In this document: one piece after another, positions 1 to 8,930 of the stretch
How the letters are laid out: each line of letters starts with the position of its first letter
Numbering within the stretch: the stretch's first letter is position 1
Source: Rhodospirillales bacterium
GTDB lineage: Bacteria; Pseudomonadota; Alphaproteobacteria; Acetobacterales; Acetobacteraceae
Assembly (NCBI GenBank): GCA_025359905.1
Contig: JANYDF010000114.1
Location: forward strand, 1 to 46,076
Direction: 5' to 3'
DNA: 46,076 nt
Position numbers and translations under genes: made by a program
The notes under the pieces: model-generated
Told to the model about the DNA's origin: nothing
The model's database searches: none
What the model saw: only the letters and a program-made list of their open reading frames with translations

Positions 1-1011
1 GTCGCCGGGTTCGTCATCCTGTCCACCGGCGAAGACCCGATCGAGGCGGTGACCGCCATGATCCAGGGGGCGTTCGGCTCCGGCGAAGGCATTGGCTATA
101 CGCTGTACTACGCAACGGACATGATTTTTACCGGCCTTGCGGTCGCCGTGGCGTTTCATTGCGGGCTATTCAATATCGGCGCCGAGGGCCAGGCCTATCT
201 TGGCGGCTTGGGGCTGACGCTGGCCTGTCTGTACTTGGACTGGCTGCCGTTCTGGCTTTTGTTCCCCATTGCCGTCATCGCGGCAGCGGCGTTCGGCGCC
301 GCCTATGCCGCCTTGCCCGCTTGGTTACAGGCCAAACGCGGCAGCCACATCGTAATCACCACCATCATGTTGAACTTCATCGCCTACGCGCTGATGGAGT
401 GGCTGCTGGTCAATGTGCTGATCAAACCGGGCCAGATGTCGCCGGAAACCCGCTCCTTCGCGCCGAATGCGCAGTTGCCGCCGGTGCAGGCCATGCTGGG
501 CAGCATCGGCATCGACATCGCGCAAACCCCGCTGAACGCGGCGTTTCTGGTGGCGCTGGTCTGCATGGTGCTGGTCTGGGTGCTGATCTGGCATACGCGC
601 TGGGGCTACGGCGTGCGCGTGGTCGGCGCATCGCCGCGTGCGGCGGTCTACGCCGGAATTGAGCCGGGGCGGCGGATCATTCAGGCCATGGTGCTGTCTG
701 GCGCGCTGTCGGCGGGCGTGGCGCTGAACGAAGTCATGGGCGCGCAGCACAAATTGCTGGTGAATTTCCCCGGCGGTTACGGCTTCACCGGCATCGCGGT
801 GGCCTTGATGGGCCGCAACCACCCGCTCGGCGTGTTGATCTCGGCGGTGCTGTTCGGTGCGCTGTATCAGGGCGGGGCCGAGTTGTCGTTCGATATGCCG
901 GCGATTTCCTCATACCTGATCGTGGCGTTGCAAGGCTTGGTGATCCTGTTCACCGGCGGGTTGGCGTTGATGCTGCGCCCCGTGCTGGTGCGCCTGTTCG
1001 GGCGGGCCTGA
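1..1011 (+). CDS. Nucleoside-type ABC transporter permease (NupP/YufP-like), 5' partial
   Basis: The frame is open from base 1, so the true start lies upstream; about 336 residues are visible. The protein is very hydrophobic, with many membrane segments. It has the family signature GFTGIAVALMGRNHPLG near the C-terminus and an FNIGAEGQ motif near the N-terminus, both typical of permeases that work with BMP-type lipoproteins in purine/pyrimidine nucleoside uptake. It ends one base before the ATG of the second permease, so the two are co-transcribed. The ATPase and the binding protein of the importer are presumably upstream, outside the window. The link to thymidine phosphorylase downstream supports a (deoxy)nucleoside substrate; that part is inference. 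Confidence 0.88.
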   Translation, partial: VAGFVILSTGEDPIEAVTAMIQGAFGSGEGIGYTLYYATDMIFTGLAVAVAFHCGLFNIGAEGQAYLGGLGLTLACLYLDWLPFWLLFPIAVIAAAAFGAAYAALPAWLQAKRGSHIVITTIMLNFIAYALMEWLLVNVLIKPGQMSPETRSFAPNAQLPPVQAMLGSIGIDIAQTPLNAAFLVALVCMVLVWVLIWHTRWGYGVRVVGASPRAAVYAGIEPGRRIIQAMVLSGALSAGVALNEVMGAQHKLLVNFPGGYGFTGIAVALMGRNHPLGVLISAVLFGALYQGGAELSFDMPAISSYLIVALQGLVILFTGGLALMLRPVLVRLFGRA

Positions 1012-1012
1012 C

Positions 1013-1984
1013 ATGAGCATGCTCGACCAACTCCCCTCGCTGCTCGCCGCCACCGTCCGGGTCGCCGTGCCGCTGGTGCTGGCAGGCTTCGCCGGATTGT
1101 TCTCCGAGCGTGCCGGCGTGGTGGATATCGGCCTGGAAGGCAAAATGCTGGCGGGCGCGTTTGCCGGCGCGGCAGTGTCGTCCATCACCGGCAATGTCTG
1201 GCTCGGCCTGCTCGCCGCCGTGGCGCTGGCGGCAGTGCTGGGCGCGTTGCACGGGTTTGTCTGCATCAGCCAAAAGGGCAATCAGGTCGTCTCGGGGCTG
1301 GCGATCAACATCATGGTCGCCGGCCTGACCATGACGCTGGGGCTGGCGTGGTTCGCCCAAGGCGGCCAGACGCCGCCGCTGCCGCCCTCGGCACGGTTTT
1401 CCGAGGTGATTTTCCCTGGCACCGAATTGTTATCCGGCATACCGTTCTTCGGCGCGATCTACGGCCGGGTGATCGGCGGGCAGAATATCCTGGTCTACCC
1501 GACATTCTTGATGGTGCCGCTGGCGTGGTGGGTGCTGTTCAAAACCCGCTTTGGCCTGCGCATCCGCGCAGTCGGCGAAAGCCCGGCGGCGGTCGATACC
1601 GCAGGCGTTTCAGTGGTGCGGTTGCGCTACGCGGCCACCATCATCGCGGGCATGTTATGCGGCGTGGCTGGGGCCTACATCGCCACCGCGCAAGGTGCCG
1701 GGTTCGTGCGCGATATGACCGGCGGGCGCGGCTATCTGGCGCTGGCCGCCTTGGTGCTGGGCAAATGGCGGCCGTTCAGCACGCTGTGGTCGTGTTTGCT
1801 GTTCGCGGCGTTGGATGCGCTGGCGATCCGCCTGCAAGGTGTCATCATCCCCGGCCTCGGCCCGGTGCCAGTCGAGTTCGTCCAATCGGTGCCGTACATC
1901 ATGACCATCGTGCTGCTGGCCGGATTCGTCGGACGCGCCACGCCGCCGAAGGCCAGCGGCTACCCATACGTCAAAGAACGCTGA
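1013..1984 (+). CDS. Nucleoside-type ABC transporter permease (NupQ/YufQ-like)
   Basis: A 323-residue inner-membrane protein and the second permease of the BMP-type importer. Visible signatures are VVDIGLEGKMLAGAF near residue 35-50 and GGRGYLALAALVLGKWRP in the C-terminal half; the latter matches the conserved cytoplasmic loop of this family. It starts one base after the stop of the upstream permease and ends one base before deoA, so the three genes form a tight operon. The role is import of nucleosides, which the next gene product can phosphorolyse. Family assignment is firm; exact substrate is inferred. Confidence 0.9.
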   Translation: MSMLDQLPSLLAATVRVAVPLVLAGFAGLFSERAGVVDIGLEGKMLAGAFAGAAVSSITGNVWLGLLAAVALAAVLGALHGFVCISQKGNQVVSGLAINIMVAGLTMTLGLAWFAQGGQTPPLPPSARFSEVIFPGTELLSGIPFFGAIYGRVIGGQNILVYPTFLMVPLAWWVLFKTRFGLRIRAVGESPAAVDTAGVSVVRLRYAATIIAGMLCGVAGAYIATAQGAGFVRDMTGGRGYLALAALVLGKWRPFSTLWSCLLFAALDALAIRLQGVIIPGLGPVPVEFVQSVPYIMTIVLLAGFVGRATPPKASGYPYVKER

Positions 1985-1985
1985 G

Positions 1986-3299
1986 ATGCTGCTGCCGCAG
2001 GAAATCATCCGCCGCAAACGCGACGGCGGCGAACTGACCGAAGCCGAAATTGCCGGCTTTGTCGCCGGCATCGCCAATAACGGCATCAGCGACGCGCAGG
2101 TGGGCGCGTTCGCCATGGCCGTGCTGCTGCGCGGCATGACCACCGCCGAGACTGTGGCGCTGACGCTGGCGATGCGCGATTCGGGCGAGGTGCTGGACTG
2201 GCGGGCGCTCGGCGTGACCGGCCCGGTAGTGGACAAGCACTCAACCGGCGGCATCGGCGACAAGACCAGTCTGATCCTCGGCCCGCTGCTGGCGGCCTGC
2301 GGAGCCACGGTGCCGATGATCTCCGGGCGCGGTCTGGGCCATAGCGGCGGCACGCTGGATAAGCTGGAGGCCATTCCCGGCTACCGCGCTTTCGCCGATC
2401 GCGACACCTTCATCCGCGTGGTGCGGCAAGCGGGCGTGGCCATCGTCGGCGCCACCGCCGATCTGGCCCCGGCCGACCGCCGACTGTACGGCATTCGCGA
2501 TGTGACCGCGACCGTCGAGAGCATTCCACTGATCACCGGCTCGATCCTATCGAAGAAATTCGCGGAGGGCACGCAGGCGCTGGTGATGGATGTGAAGTTC
2601 GGCTCTGGCGCCTTCATGACCGGCCTGGACAGCGCCCGGGCGCTGGCGCGCTGCATTGTCGACACCGGCAACGGCGCCGGCGTGCCCACTGTCGCGCTGC
2701 TGACCGACATGAATCAGGTGCTGGGCCGCACGGCGGGCAATGCGCTGGAGGTGGCCGAGGCGTTGGATTTTCTCAGCGGGCGTGCGCGAGAGCCGCGCTT
2801 GGCGGAGGTGACGCTGGCGCTGACCGCCGAGGCGCTGGTGCTGGCGGGCCTCGCACCTGACCAGACAGCGGCGGGCGCGATGGCGTTGGCGCGGCTGAAC
2901 GACGGCAGCGCCGCCGAAGTATTCGCCCGCATGGTCGCGGCACTTGGCGGGCCGCAGGATGTGTTCGCGCCCGGCGTCTTACCGCAAGCGCCAGTGCAGC
3001 GGACCGTGTTCGCCACGCAGGATGGTTTCCTCACGCGCATTGACGCCCGCGCCGTCGGCCTTGCCGTGGTGCGCATGGGTGGCGGGCGCACGCGCGCCGA
3101 TCAGGCGATCGACCCGCGCGTCGGGTTTTCTGCGTTTGCCGGATTGGGGGAGCCGGTCGGTGCCGGGCAACCAATCTGTACGGTCCATGCGGCGGACCAA
3201 GCCGCAGCCGAGACGGCCGCCGCAGAAATCGCTGTGGCAGTCTCGGTCAGCGACACCGCGCGGCAGATCGCGGGGCCTGTGCACGAGCGCGTGGCGTAG
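1986..3299 (+). CDS. deoA: Thymidine phosphorylase
   Basis: A 437-residue cytosolic enzyme of normal length for DeoA (about 440). It splits thymidine or deoxyuridine with phosphate into the base and 2-deoxyribose-1-phosphate. The phosphate/nucleoside-binding stretch KHSTGGIGDK lies at residues 84-93, and the family signature SGRGLGHSGGTLDKLE at residues 113-128. The start one base after the permease stop indicates translational coupling. Together with the two upstream permeases it forms a nucleoside uptake and salvage operon. Its end lies only 7 bp from the convergent stop of the CdiI-like gene. Confidence 0.96.
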   Translation: MLLPQEIIRRKRDGGELTEAEIAGFVAGIANNGISDAQVGAFAMAVLLRGMTTAETVALTLAMRDSGEVLDWRALGVTGPVVDKHSTGGIGDKTSLILGPLLAACGATVPMISGRGLGHSGGTLDKLEAIPGYRAFADRDTFIRVVRQAGVAIVGATADLAPADRRLYGIRDVTATVESIPLITGSILSKKFAEGTQALVMDVKFGSGAFMTGLDSARALARCIVDTGNGAGVPTVALLTDMNQVLGRTAGNALEVAEALDFLSGRAREPRLAEVTLALTAEALVLAGLAPDQTAAGAMALARLNDGSAAEVFARMVAALGGPQDVFAPGVLPQAPVQRTVFATQDGFLTRIDARAVGLAVVRMGGGRTRADQAIDPRVGFSAFAGLGEPVGAGQPICTVHAADQAAAETAAAEIAVAVSVSDTARQIAGPVHERVA

Positions 3300-3306
3300 C
3301 GGCCAT

Positions 3307-3783
3307 TCAGTCGACCGGCATGTCGCCTTTGGCGCGAAGCCAGCGGCGGGGCGGCAATTCACCGGTGAAGCGGGCAACAGCGTCGCGCACCGCCTGCAAG
3401 CCCTGCGCGGTTCCACCGGGCTGGGCGGCGTGGCCCGCAATGTATTGCTCGGCCAGCGCACGCGCCTCCGCGCGCCAATCGTTGTGCGCGTCCCAGAACT
3501 CGCCGGGAATATTCAGCATGTTGGCCAGCAGATCGCCGTCGAAATAGGTGATGCTGACAAAAACGTTGCCGCGCAGCAGCTCCAGCGCCAGCGGCACCAG
3601 ATAACGCAATCCGACTTGCTGGCCGATGCCCAGGCGTAAATCCTCGCCGGTCAGGTCGCGCAGTTTCTTGCGCCGCAGCGTGTGGCAGGCCCGCACCAGC
3701 GGCGAGCCAAAACGAGCTTCGCCCCAGTCGCTGCCCTCAAGATGCTGAATTGACGCTTCGAGATCGAGCGGTTTGCCAGGCAA
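3307..3783 (-). CDS. CdiI-like contact-dependent growth inhibition immunity protein, orphan
   Basis: A 158-residue soluble protein. The N-terminal half has the pattern I associate with a CdiI immunity family: an early LEGSDWGEA segment, then LVRACHTLRRKKLRDLTGEDLR and IGQQVGLRYLVPLALELL, followed by a GDLLANML segment. The start is TTG at 3783, chosen because GGAG sits 8 bases upstream and no ATG or GTG fits the family start. No CdiA toxin lies next to it: the gene is last in the sugar-transporter/methyltransferase directon, 84 bp after the PanB-like gene. The giant TpsA at the other end of the window has no visible toxin tail. Immunity function is inferred from family resemblance only. Confidence 0.65.
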   Translation of the reverse strand: MPGKPLDLEASIQHLEGSDWGEARFGSPLVRACHTLRRKKLRDLTGEDLRLGIGQQVGLRYLVPLALELLRGNVFVSITYFDGDLLANMLNIPGEFWDAHNDWRAEARALAEQYIAGHAAQPGGTAQGLQAVRDAVARFTGELPPRRWLRAKGDMPVD

Positions 3784-3867
3784 TTGCGATTCTCCGAGTG
3801 CGGCACTCGCAGCCGAAACGTAGCATGCTGGCGCGCGGCCTGCATGCTGTTTTCGATACGCGGCCAG

Positions 3868-4662
3868 TTACGCGGGCAGCGCCTTGACGAAGGCGTCGTA
3901 TTCGGCGTCGGCCATCGGCACCAAATGCTTCTGTTCCGGATACGCGCCGGAATCGACATCCGCCTTGAATTCCTTGAACGCCGCGATGCGCTCGGCTTGC
4001 AGCCGGTCGAACTCGGCGCGGAAGTTGCGATACACCTTGGCGTGACGCGGGCGATGCAGCTTGGTGTAGCCGAGCACGTCCTCGGAGAACAAATACTGCG
4101 CGTCGCCGCCAACGCCAGCCCCCATCGACAGCAGCACGAGCGAGGTACGCTTGGCGATCTCGGCGGTCACCTGCGGCGGCACCACTTCGATTTCCACGCC
4201 GACCGCCCCGGCGTCTTCCAACTGCTTGCACAGCTTGTAGACTGCCAGCGCGCTGGCGGCGGTCTTGCCAACCGCCTTGAAACCGCCGGTCCAGGTCGCC
4301 TTGGACGGGATCAGGCCGACATGGCCGATCACCGGGATGCCCTCGGCGGCGAGCTTGCGCACGATTTCGAGGCTGGCGGCGCAATACACCGCATCGCCGC
4401 CAAGCTGGATGGCCTTGTGCGCGGCGCGCAGATAGTCGTCGGCGGTCACCAGATCGCCATACAGCAAACCGACCTGGACAAAGCAATTCCCGGCGGCGGC
4501 GCGCATTTCCGCGTTCCAGATCGGCTGAATGATGGACAACACATCAATTCCAGCAGCAGCGGCGGCCTTGGCTTCATCGGTGTTCTCGACGAACAGCATA
4601 CTCAGCTGGCGTTTGCCCTTGGCGGCGCGCAGATCGGCAATCGTCATACGGTTATGGCGCAT
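3868..4662 (-). CDS. PanB-like (ketopantoate hydroxymethyltransferase superfamily) protein, divergent
   Basis: A 264-residue protein that aligns by eye with PanB, a TIM-barrel enzyme of the PEP mutase/isocitrate lyase superfamily. MTIADLRAAKGKRQLSML matches the PanB N-terminus; GIPVIGHVGLIPSKATWTGGF matches its central GHLGLTPQ region; VEIEVVPPQVTAEIAKRTS matches the LECVP segment carrying the catalytic Glu; and GAGVGGDAQYLFSEDVLGYT matches the GIGAG...LGLT end. However, the positions that bind magnesium in E. coli PanB (Asp in VGDSLGM, Asp in ADLPF, Glu in KIEGG) read as SIIQP, QVGLL and YCAAS. It may therefore not be a genuine ketopantoate synthase. It follows the MttB-family gene on the same strand by about 70 bp. 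Confidence 0.7.
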   Translation of the reverse strand: MRHNRMTIADLRAAKGKRQLSMLFVENTDEAKAAAAAGIDVLSIIQPIWNAEMRAAAGNCFVQVGLLYGDLVTADDYLRAAHKAIQLGGDAVYCAASLEIVRKLAAEGIPVIGHVGLIPSKATWTGGFKAVGKTAASALAVYKLCKQLEDAGAVGVEIEVVPPQVTAEIAKRTSLVLLSMGAGVGGDAQYLFSEDVLGYTKLHRPRHAKVYRNFRAEFDRLQAERIAAFKEFKADVDSGAYPEQKHLVPMADAEYDAFVKALPA

Positions 4663-4734
4663 CGTTTCCTCACGTGTTGATTGGCTCCAGCATAGCCGGG
4701 CCGCTTACGAATTCCAGATCGCTGATTTGGCCAT

Positions 4735-6303
4735 TCAGCCCTGCGGGCGCATTTGTTCGCGCGGCAACCGGATTGGCAAGCTGTCGCGGATCTGTGCGTC
4801 CACCGCGTCGGACACATGGCGCGGGAAATGATGCGTCAGAATGTCGCGGGTGCGTTTGGCGGCGCGTTCCAGCGCAGTGCTGGAACCTTGTTCCACCCAT
4901 TCCTTCGGACTGTTGCGGTCTCCGACGAGTGGGTAGATGTAATCGCGCTGCATCCGTTGTAACGTCTGCGCGCTGCCCAAATAATGCCCTGGGCCGTCCA
5001 GACAGGTAGAGCGGATGGTATCGAACGACAACGATTCGTCATTGACCTCGATGCCGCGAATAGTGCGCAGCGCCGCACCGATGATGTCGTTGTCGATCAC
5101 CAGACCTTCCAGCGAAAAGCCCAGCAGACTGGCCATCATGCCGCCCGACTCGTAAATCAGGTTGGCCCCGGAATTGCCGACCAGCGCGTGGTTGTAGCCC
5201 TTCTCGGCCCCAGCCTGCGCGTCCATCACCTTGCTGTCGGTCATGCCGGAGGCGGTGCCGCCGGTCAGTTCATAGAAATGCGCCATCTGTCCGGCGGCGG
5301 CCGACAGCAGCGCCTGTTCCGGACTGCCGCCGGACATCGCCCCGGTGCGCAGGTCGGACACAAAGCACCACAGGCCGAATATCGCCGGATGGCCAGGATT
5401 GATCGCGTTGACGTAGACCAGACCGGCCAACACCTCGGCGACCTCCTGCGCCAGTGCTCCGGCCAGCGAGGCGGGCGCGGTCGCCCCCGCCTGCCCAGCC
5501 GACAGCAGCAGGATCGGCATCCCGGCGCGCACCGAGACTTCCATGGTGCGGCAGGCATCGACGGCGAATTTCATCGGCGGCACGACAAAGCAGTTGGATT
5601 GCGACACGAACGGCCGCGCCCGCCACGCCTTCTCGCCGCCCGCGATGGCGTGCAGCATTTGCAACGACCGCTCGAAGTGCTCGGGCGCCACCCAGCTTGT
5701 GCCGACGTGTTTGCTGGTGCCCATCACCGCCGCGTAGCAGGTGTTGATGTCCATCTCCTCGGCGTCGGGCAGGTCGCGCGGCACCACGGTGCGCTGATAG
5801 TAATGAATATGCTCCAGCGAATCGACGATGCGCGAACTGTCGTACAGATCGCGCAATTTCGACTCGCGGTAGCCGCCGGTCACTGGGTCGACAATGTTCA
5901 CCGCAGCCCCGGCGGTGCCGAAATAGACCTTCTTGTCCCACGGCTCCATGTCGTGGCGCGGATCTTGCCCGTGCAGCACGAAGCGGCGCCCGGCGCGGGC
6001 CAGCGTGTCCTCGACCAGCGCACGCGGAAACAGCAGGCGGCCCCGGTCGCTCATCTGGCAGCCAGCCGCGAGCATGAGTTCGACGCCCGTGGCCGGCGCG
6101 TCGGCCATGCCGACCTTTTCCAGCAAATTGAGCGCCGCGTTATGGATTTTCAGCACGTCGGCATCGGTTAGCGGCGTGTAGCGTCCGCCGCTCATGCCGG
6201 GGCGGACCGGGCGCAAATCCTGCGCCAGCGGGGCGGCGCGCAACGCCAACCGCGCCTGCCGGCCACCGCTGCGGCGGGCCTCGCCCGTCTGTGACTCGCC
6301 CAT
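4735..6303 (-). CDS. MttB-family (trimethylamine methyltransferase-like) protein, non-pyrrolysine
   Basis: A 522-residue protein of the MttB superfamily, whose characterised members move a methyl group from quaternary amines (glycine betaine, proline betaine, carnitine) to a corrinoid protein. Recognisable features are the N-terminal LTDADVLKIHNAALNLLEKVGM, a central region with VYFGTAGAAVNIVDPVTGGYR, and the long glycine/alanine-rich barrel half containing ELTGGTASGMTDSKVMDAQAG. There is no in-frame amber codon, so it belongs to the non-pyrrolysine branch. The frame stays open to 6426, but ATG at 6303 is chosen because GGAGAGGAA precedes it and the extra residues look non-coding. No cognate corrinoid protein or reductive activase is visible, so the methyl acceptor is unknown. 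It lies 23 bp after the FGGY kinase. Confidence 0.85.
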   Translation of the reverse strand: MGESQTGEARRSGGRQARLALRAAPLAQDLRPVRPGMSGGRYTPLTDADVLKIHNAALNLLEKVGMADAPATGVELMLAAGCQMSDRGRLLFPRALVEDTLARAGRRFVLHGQDPRHDMEPWDKKVYFGTAGAAVNIVDPVTGGYRESKLRDLYDSSRIVDSLEHIHYYQRTVVPRDLPDAEEMDINTCYAAVMGTSKHVGTSWVAPEHFERSLQMLHAIAGGEKAWRARPFVSQSNCFVVPPMKFAVDACRTMEVSVRAGMPILLLSAGQAGATAPASLAGALAQEVAEVLAGLVYVNAINPGHPAIFGLWCFVSDLRTGAMSGGSPEQALLSAAAGQMAHFYELTGGTASGMTDSKVMDAQAGAEKGYNHALVGNSGANLIYESGGMMASLLGFSLEGLVIDNDIIGAALRTIRGIEVNDESLSFDTIRSTCLDGPGHYLGSAQTLQRMQRDYIYPLVGDRNSPKEWVEQGSSTALERAAKRTRDILTHHFPRHVSDAVDAQIRDSLPIRLPREQMRPQG

Positions 6304-6326
6304 CCCGACGTTCCTCTCCGGATTTT

Positions 6327-7682
6327 TTATATGGCGCGCCAGCGTGCCCGATAGTTGGCCAAGCCGTCCAGTCCGCCATCCGGCACCAAATGCGCCGAGG
6401 AAGCGCACGGCGCACGCTCTCCCCACTGCGCCAGCGCCAGCGCGCCCGCCCCGGTGCCGGTGCCATCCTCGGACGCCACGACGCTGCCGCCCGGCCGCAG
6501 TGCCGCCAATGCCGCCAGAAACACCGCGTCGCCCGCCGATGGGCCTTCGACCACATAGGGCGCGTGCGCGCCGAGCAGGTCCAGCATAGTGTCCACCACC
6601 AGCGCCAGATACAGGCTGGCCAGCGCCACACGCTCGGCGGGCGATGCGGGCGGCGGGCCAAGAATCGCCCCGCGCTGCCCGGCGAACGGCCCGCTTTCTG
6701 GCGCGAACGCCGGGCGCACCAGCGTGCCTGCCGCAATCACCCGCGCTGCATCGTCCAGCGTCGCCTTGGCTCCGGCGGCATCGCCCGCCACCAGTGCGAA
6801 TTCGCGCCCGCCCATGAACCGCGCGGTCGGCACCGGGTCGGTGAACACATCCACATTGGCCAGCATGTCGCGCGCCGGGTCGAGCCGCGACAGTTCGGCG
6901 CCGCTGGCCATCACGATGGTCCAGGTGCCGGTGCTGATCACGGTGAACGGCGGCGTGCGGGTGGCGCGATGCGCCAGGAACGACAGGTTGCTGTCATGTC
7001 CGCCGCACACCACGCGGCAATCGGGGTTCAGGCCGGTGGCCGCCACCAACGCCGGGCGCAGCGGCCCCAGCGTGTCCCACGCATGGCGCATCGGCGGCAT
7101 CCGCGCCGCCCATCCCTCACGCTCGGCCAGATCGGAAAAACGGCGCTCGGCCGGGCGCCACAACCCGGCGTGGCAGCCGATGGTGGTCACCTCGGCCGCC
7201 TTCACGCCCGAAAGCCGCCACGCCCAGTATTGCGCGTTCGGCAGAATATCGGTGACGCGGGCAAAGTCCTGCGCGAAGCGCCGCGCCTGCCAGAAGAACT
7301 GGCGGCCGAGCAGCAATCCGAGCGGCAATTTCGGGGTGTAGCTGTCATGGAACGTATCGGCCGCCGCGTCGTATTCCGCCGCCGTTTCGTCCGGGCCAGG
7401 ATGCTCGTAGTCCAGCATCGGCAGCGCCAGCGACTCTCCAGCCACCAGGGCTGCGCCGCAGCCATGCGCGACGGGCACAATTGCTTCGATCTGCACGCGA
7501 TCCGGCAGGCTGGCCAGTGCTTCGATGGCCCATTGCTCGATGCCGGCGGCGTCGAAATGCGGATAGGGCGGGCCGGGCAGCGACACATTCGCCCGGCTGC
7601 GCATGGCGAGCGTATGGCCCGCTTCGTCCAGCAGCACGACTTTGACGTTGGTTTTGCCGATATCGAGGACGGCGATGGTCAT
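6327..7682 (-). CDS. FGGY-family carbohydrate kinase
   Basis: A 451-residue sugar kinase of the actin-like ATPase fold. The N-terminal phosphate-1 motif reads AVLDIGKTNVKVVLLD; GGHDSN near residue 230 and STGTWT near residue 255 are the ADP/phosphate-binding segments; the C-terminal VASEDGTGTGAGALALAQ is the adenosine motif. It presumably phosphorylates the sugar brought in by the ABC importer encoded just upstream. The gene order (ABC importer then kinase) resembles rhizobial rhamnose (RhaK) and AI-2 (LsrK) systems, but the substrate cannot be read from the sequence. The ATG at 7682 is used; the longer open frame to 8027 overlaps the binding-protein gene out of frame and is spurious. A hairpin separates it from the binding-protein gene. 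Confidence 0.88.
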   Translation of the reverse strand: MTIAVLDIGKTNVKVVLLDEAGHTLAMRSRANVSLPGPPYPHFDAAGIEQWAIEALASLPDRVQIEAIVPVAHGCGAALVAGESLALPMLDYEHPGPDETAAEYDAAADTFHDSYTPKLPLGLLLGRQFFWQARRFAQDFARVTDILPNAQYWAWRLSGVKAAEVTTIGCHAGLWRPAERRFSDLAEREGWAARMPPMRHAWDTLGPLRPALVAATGLNPDCRVVCGGHDSNLSFLAHRATRTPPFTVISTGTWTIVMASGAELSRLDPARDMLANVDVFTDPVPTARFMGGREFALVAGDAAGAKATLDDAARVIAAGTLVRPAFAPESGPFAGQRGAILGPPPASPAERVALASLYLALVVDTMLDLLGAHAPYVVEGPSAGDAVFLAALAALRPGGSVVASEDGTGTGAGALALAQWGERAPCASSAHLVPDGGLDGLANYRARWRAI

Positions 7683-7708
7683 GCGGCGCGTCCTGTTCGG
7701 GGTGCGTC

Positions 7709-7737
7709 CCCTCCCCCGCCGCAACGGCGAGGGAGGG
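7709..7737 (-). promoter_or_regulatory. Intercistronic hairpin between binding-protein and kinase genes
   Basis: Two 13-bp arms (7709-7721 and 7725-7737) pair with one mismatch around a 3-base loop. There is no T-run downstream on the coding (minus) strand, so this is unlikely to be a full terminator. Hairpins here commonly stabilise the binding-protein mRNA and lower expression of later genes; that role is an inference. Confidence 0.6.
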
Positions 7738-7747
7738 TTTGCAGGTC

Positions 7748-8851
7748 TTAGAAGTCGAAGTTGTTGATGTTGCTCTTGTCGTAGACGAACGGCGAGCCGA
7801 GCAGGATTTCGCTGCCGTTGACCACGGAGAGCTTGCCAAGCTTGCCGGCTTCGACCGAGGTCGCACCTGCCTTCAGCTTGCCGTCGACCACAGCGCGGGT
7901 CACGTAGACTGCGGCGTATCCGAGATCGACCGGATTCCACAGCACCACGGACTTCACGCAGCCCGAAGCCACATACGGCTTCATGGCGTTCGGCGTCGCC
8001 AGACCAACCACGGCAACCTTGCCGCACAGGTTCGAACGGGTGACCGCCTCGGCCGAGGCCGGGGTGGCAACCGAGGTCATGCCCATCAGGCCGGACAACT
8101 GATCGCCGTACTTGTTCAGCAGGGTCGAGGCCTGGTTGAACGACAGGATATTGTCTTCCTGCGCTTCAACCGTCTCCAGCCACTTCAGCTTCGGGTGGCA
8201 CTTCGCGGCGTAGGCCGACATTTCAGCAATCCAGCGCGCCTGGTTCGGCGTGGTGAAGGTGCTGGTGACGATGCCGAAGCTCTTGTCTTCGCCGATTTCC
8301 TTGGCGAGATTGTCCACCATCGCCTTGGCGATGCCGTTGAACTGCGCCTGATTGACGAACCACTCGCGCGCATCCGGCGTCGAGTTGGCGTCGTAGCCGA
8401 TCACGTGCACGCCCTTGCTCAGCGCCTTCTTCAGCACCGGCGCGATGGCAACCGGGTCGTTGGCGGCGAACAGCACGCCGTCCACGCCGCGCGTGATGTA
8501 GTTGTCGATGAACTTCACCTGCTCATCGATCTTGGCTTCGGTCGGGCCATCGGTCGTCACCTTGACGTTGCCGAGTTCCTTGGCCGCGTCCTGCATGCCC
8601 TTGGTGGTGGCATTGAAGTAGCCGATGCCGATCAGCTTGGGCACATCGACCAGGGTGATCGGCTTGCCCGACTTGTCCACGGAGCCGGTAACGGCGGCGC
8701 CGTCGTATGCCTTGGCGGCCATGGTGCCGGCCCCGCCGTCGCACGGCAGCGGATTGGTCGGCAGATCGTCGCCGCCGTCCCACTTGGCGGCGAAGGCGTT
8801 GCCGCTCAGCAGCGTCGCACCGAGTGCGAGGGCCATCAGCGAGTATTTCAT
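7748..8851 (-). CDS. Periplasmic sugar-binding protein of ABC importer (RhaS/LsrB-like)
   Basis: A 367-residue secreted protein with a clear signal peptide (MKYSLMALALGATLLSGNAFA, cleaved before AKWDGG). It belongs to the periplasmic-binding-protein-like I fold used by ribose, rhamnose and AI-2 importers; IGIGYFNATTKGMQDAAKELG, TDGPTEAKIDEQVKFIDNYI and GVDGVLFAANDP are typical of the RhaS/LsrB branch. AAGGGAG precedes the ATG. It is the fourth gene of the importer operon, after the ATPase and two permeases. The mature N-terminus carries an unusual ~45-residue stretch with one cysteine (LPCDGGAG) before the fold begins. Ligand is not identifiable by eye. Confidence 0.9.
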   Translation of the reverse strand: MKYSLMALALGATLLSGNAFAAKWDGGDDLPTNPLPCDGGAGTMAAKAYDGAAVTGSVDKSGKPITLVDVPKLIGIGYFNATTKGMQDAAKELGNVKVTTDGPTEAKIDEQVKFIDNYITRGVDGVLFAANDPVAIAPVLKKALSKGVHVIGYDANSTPDAREWFVNQAQFNGIAKAMVDNLAKEIGEDKSFGIVTSTFTTPNQARWIAEMSAYAAKCHPKLKWLETVEAQEDNILSFNQASTLLNKYGDQLSGLMGMTSVATPASAEAVTRSNLCGKVAVVGLATPNAMKPYVASGCVKSVVLWNPVDLGYAAVYVTRAVVDGKLKAGATSVEAGKLGKLSVVNGSEILLGSPFVYDKSNINNFDF

Positions 8852-8930
8852 GGTATCTCCCTTACGTTTCGTTTCGTTTTAGCCAACCGCTCGCGCGGTA
8901 TTCGGTAGCCTGCCGCTTGCGCGGCCTCGC

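Noticed and set aside
7683-8027. N-terminal extension of the FGGY kinase
   Set aside because: The extra residues overlap the binding-protein gene in another frame; the family start MTIAVLDIGKTN is at 7682.
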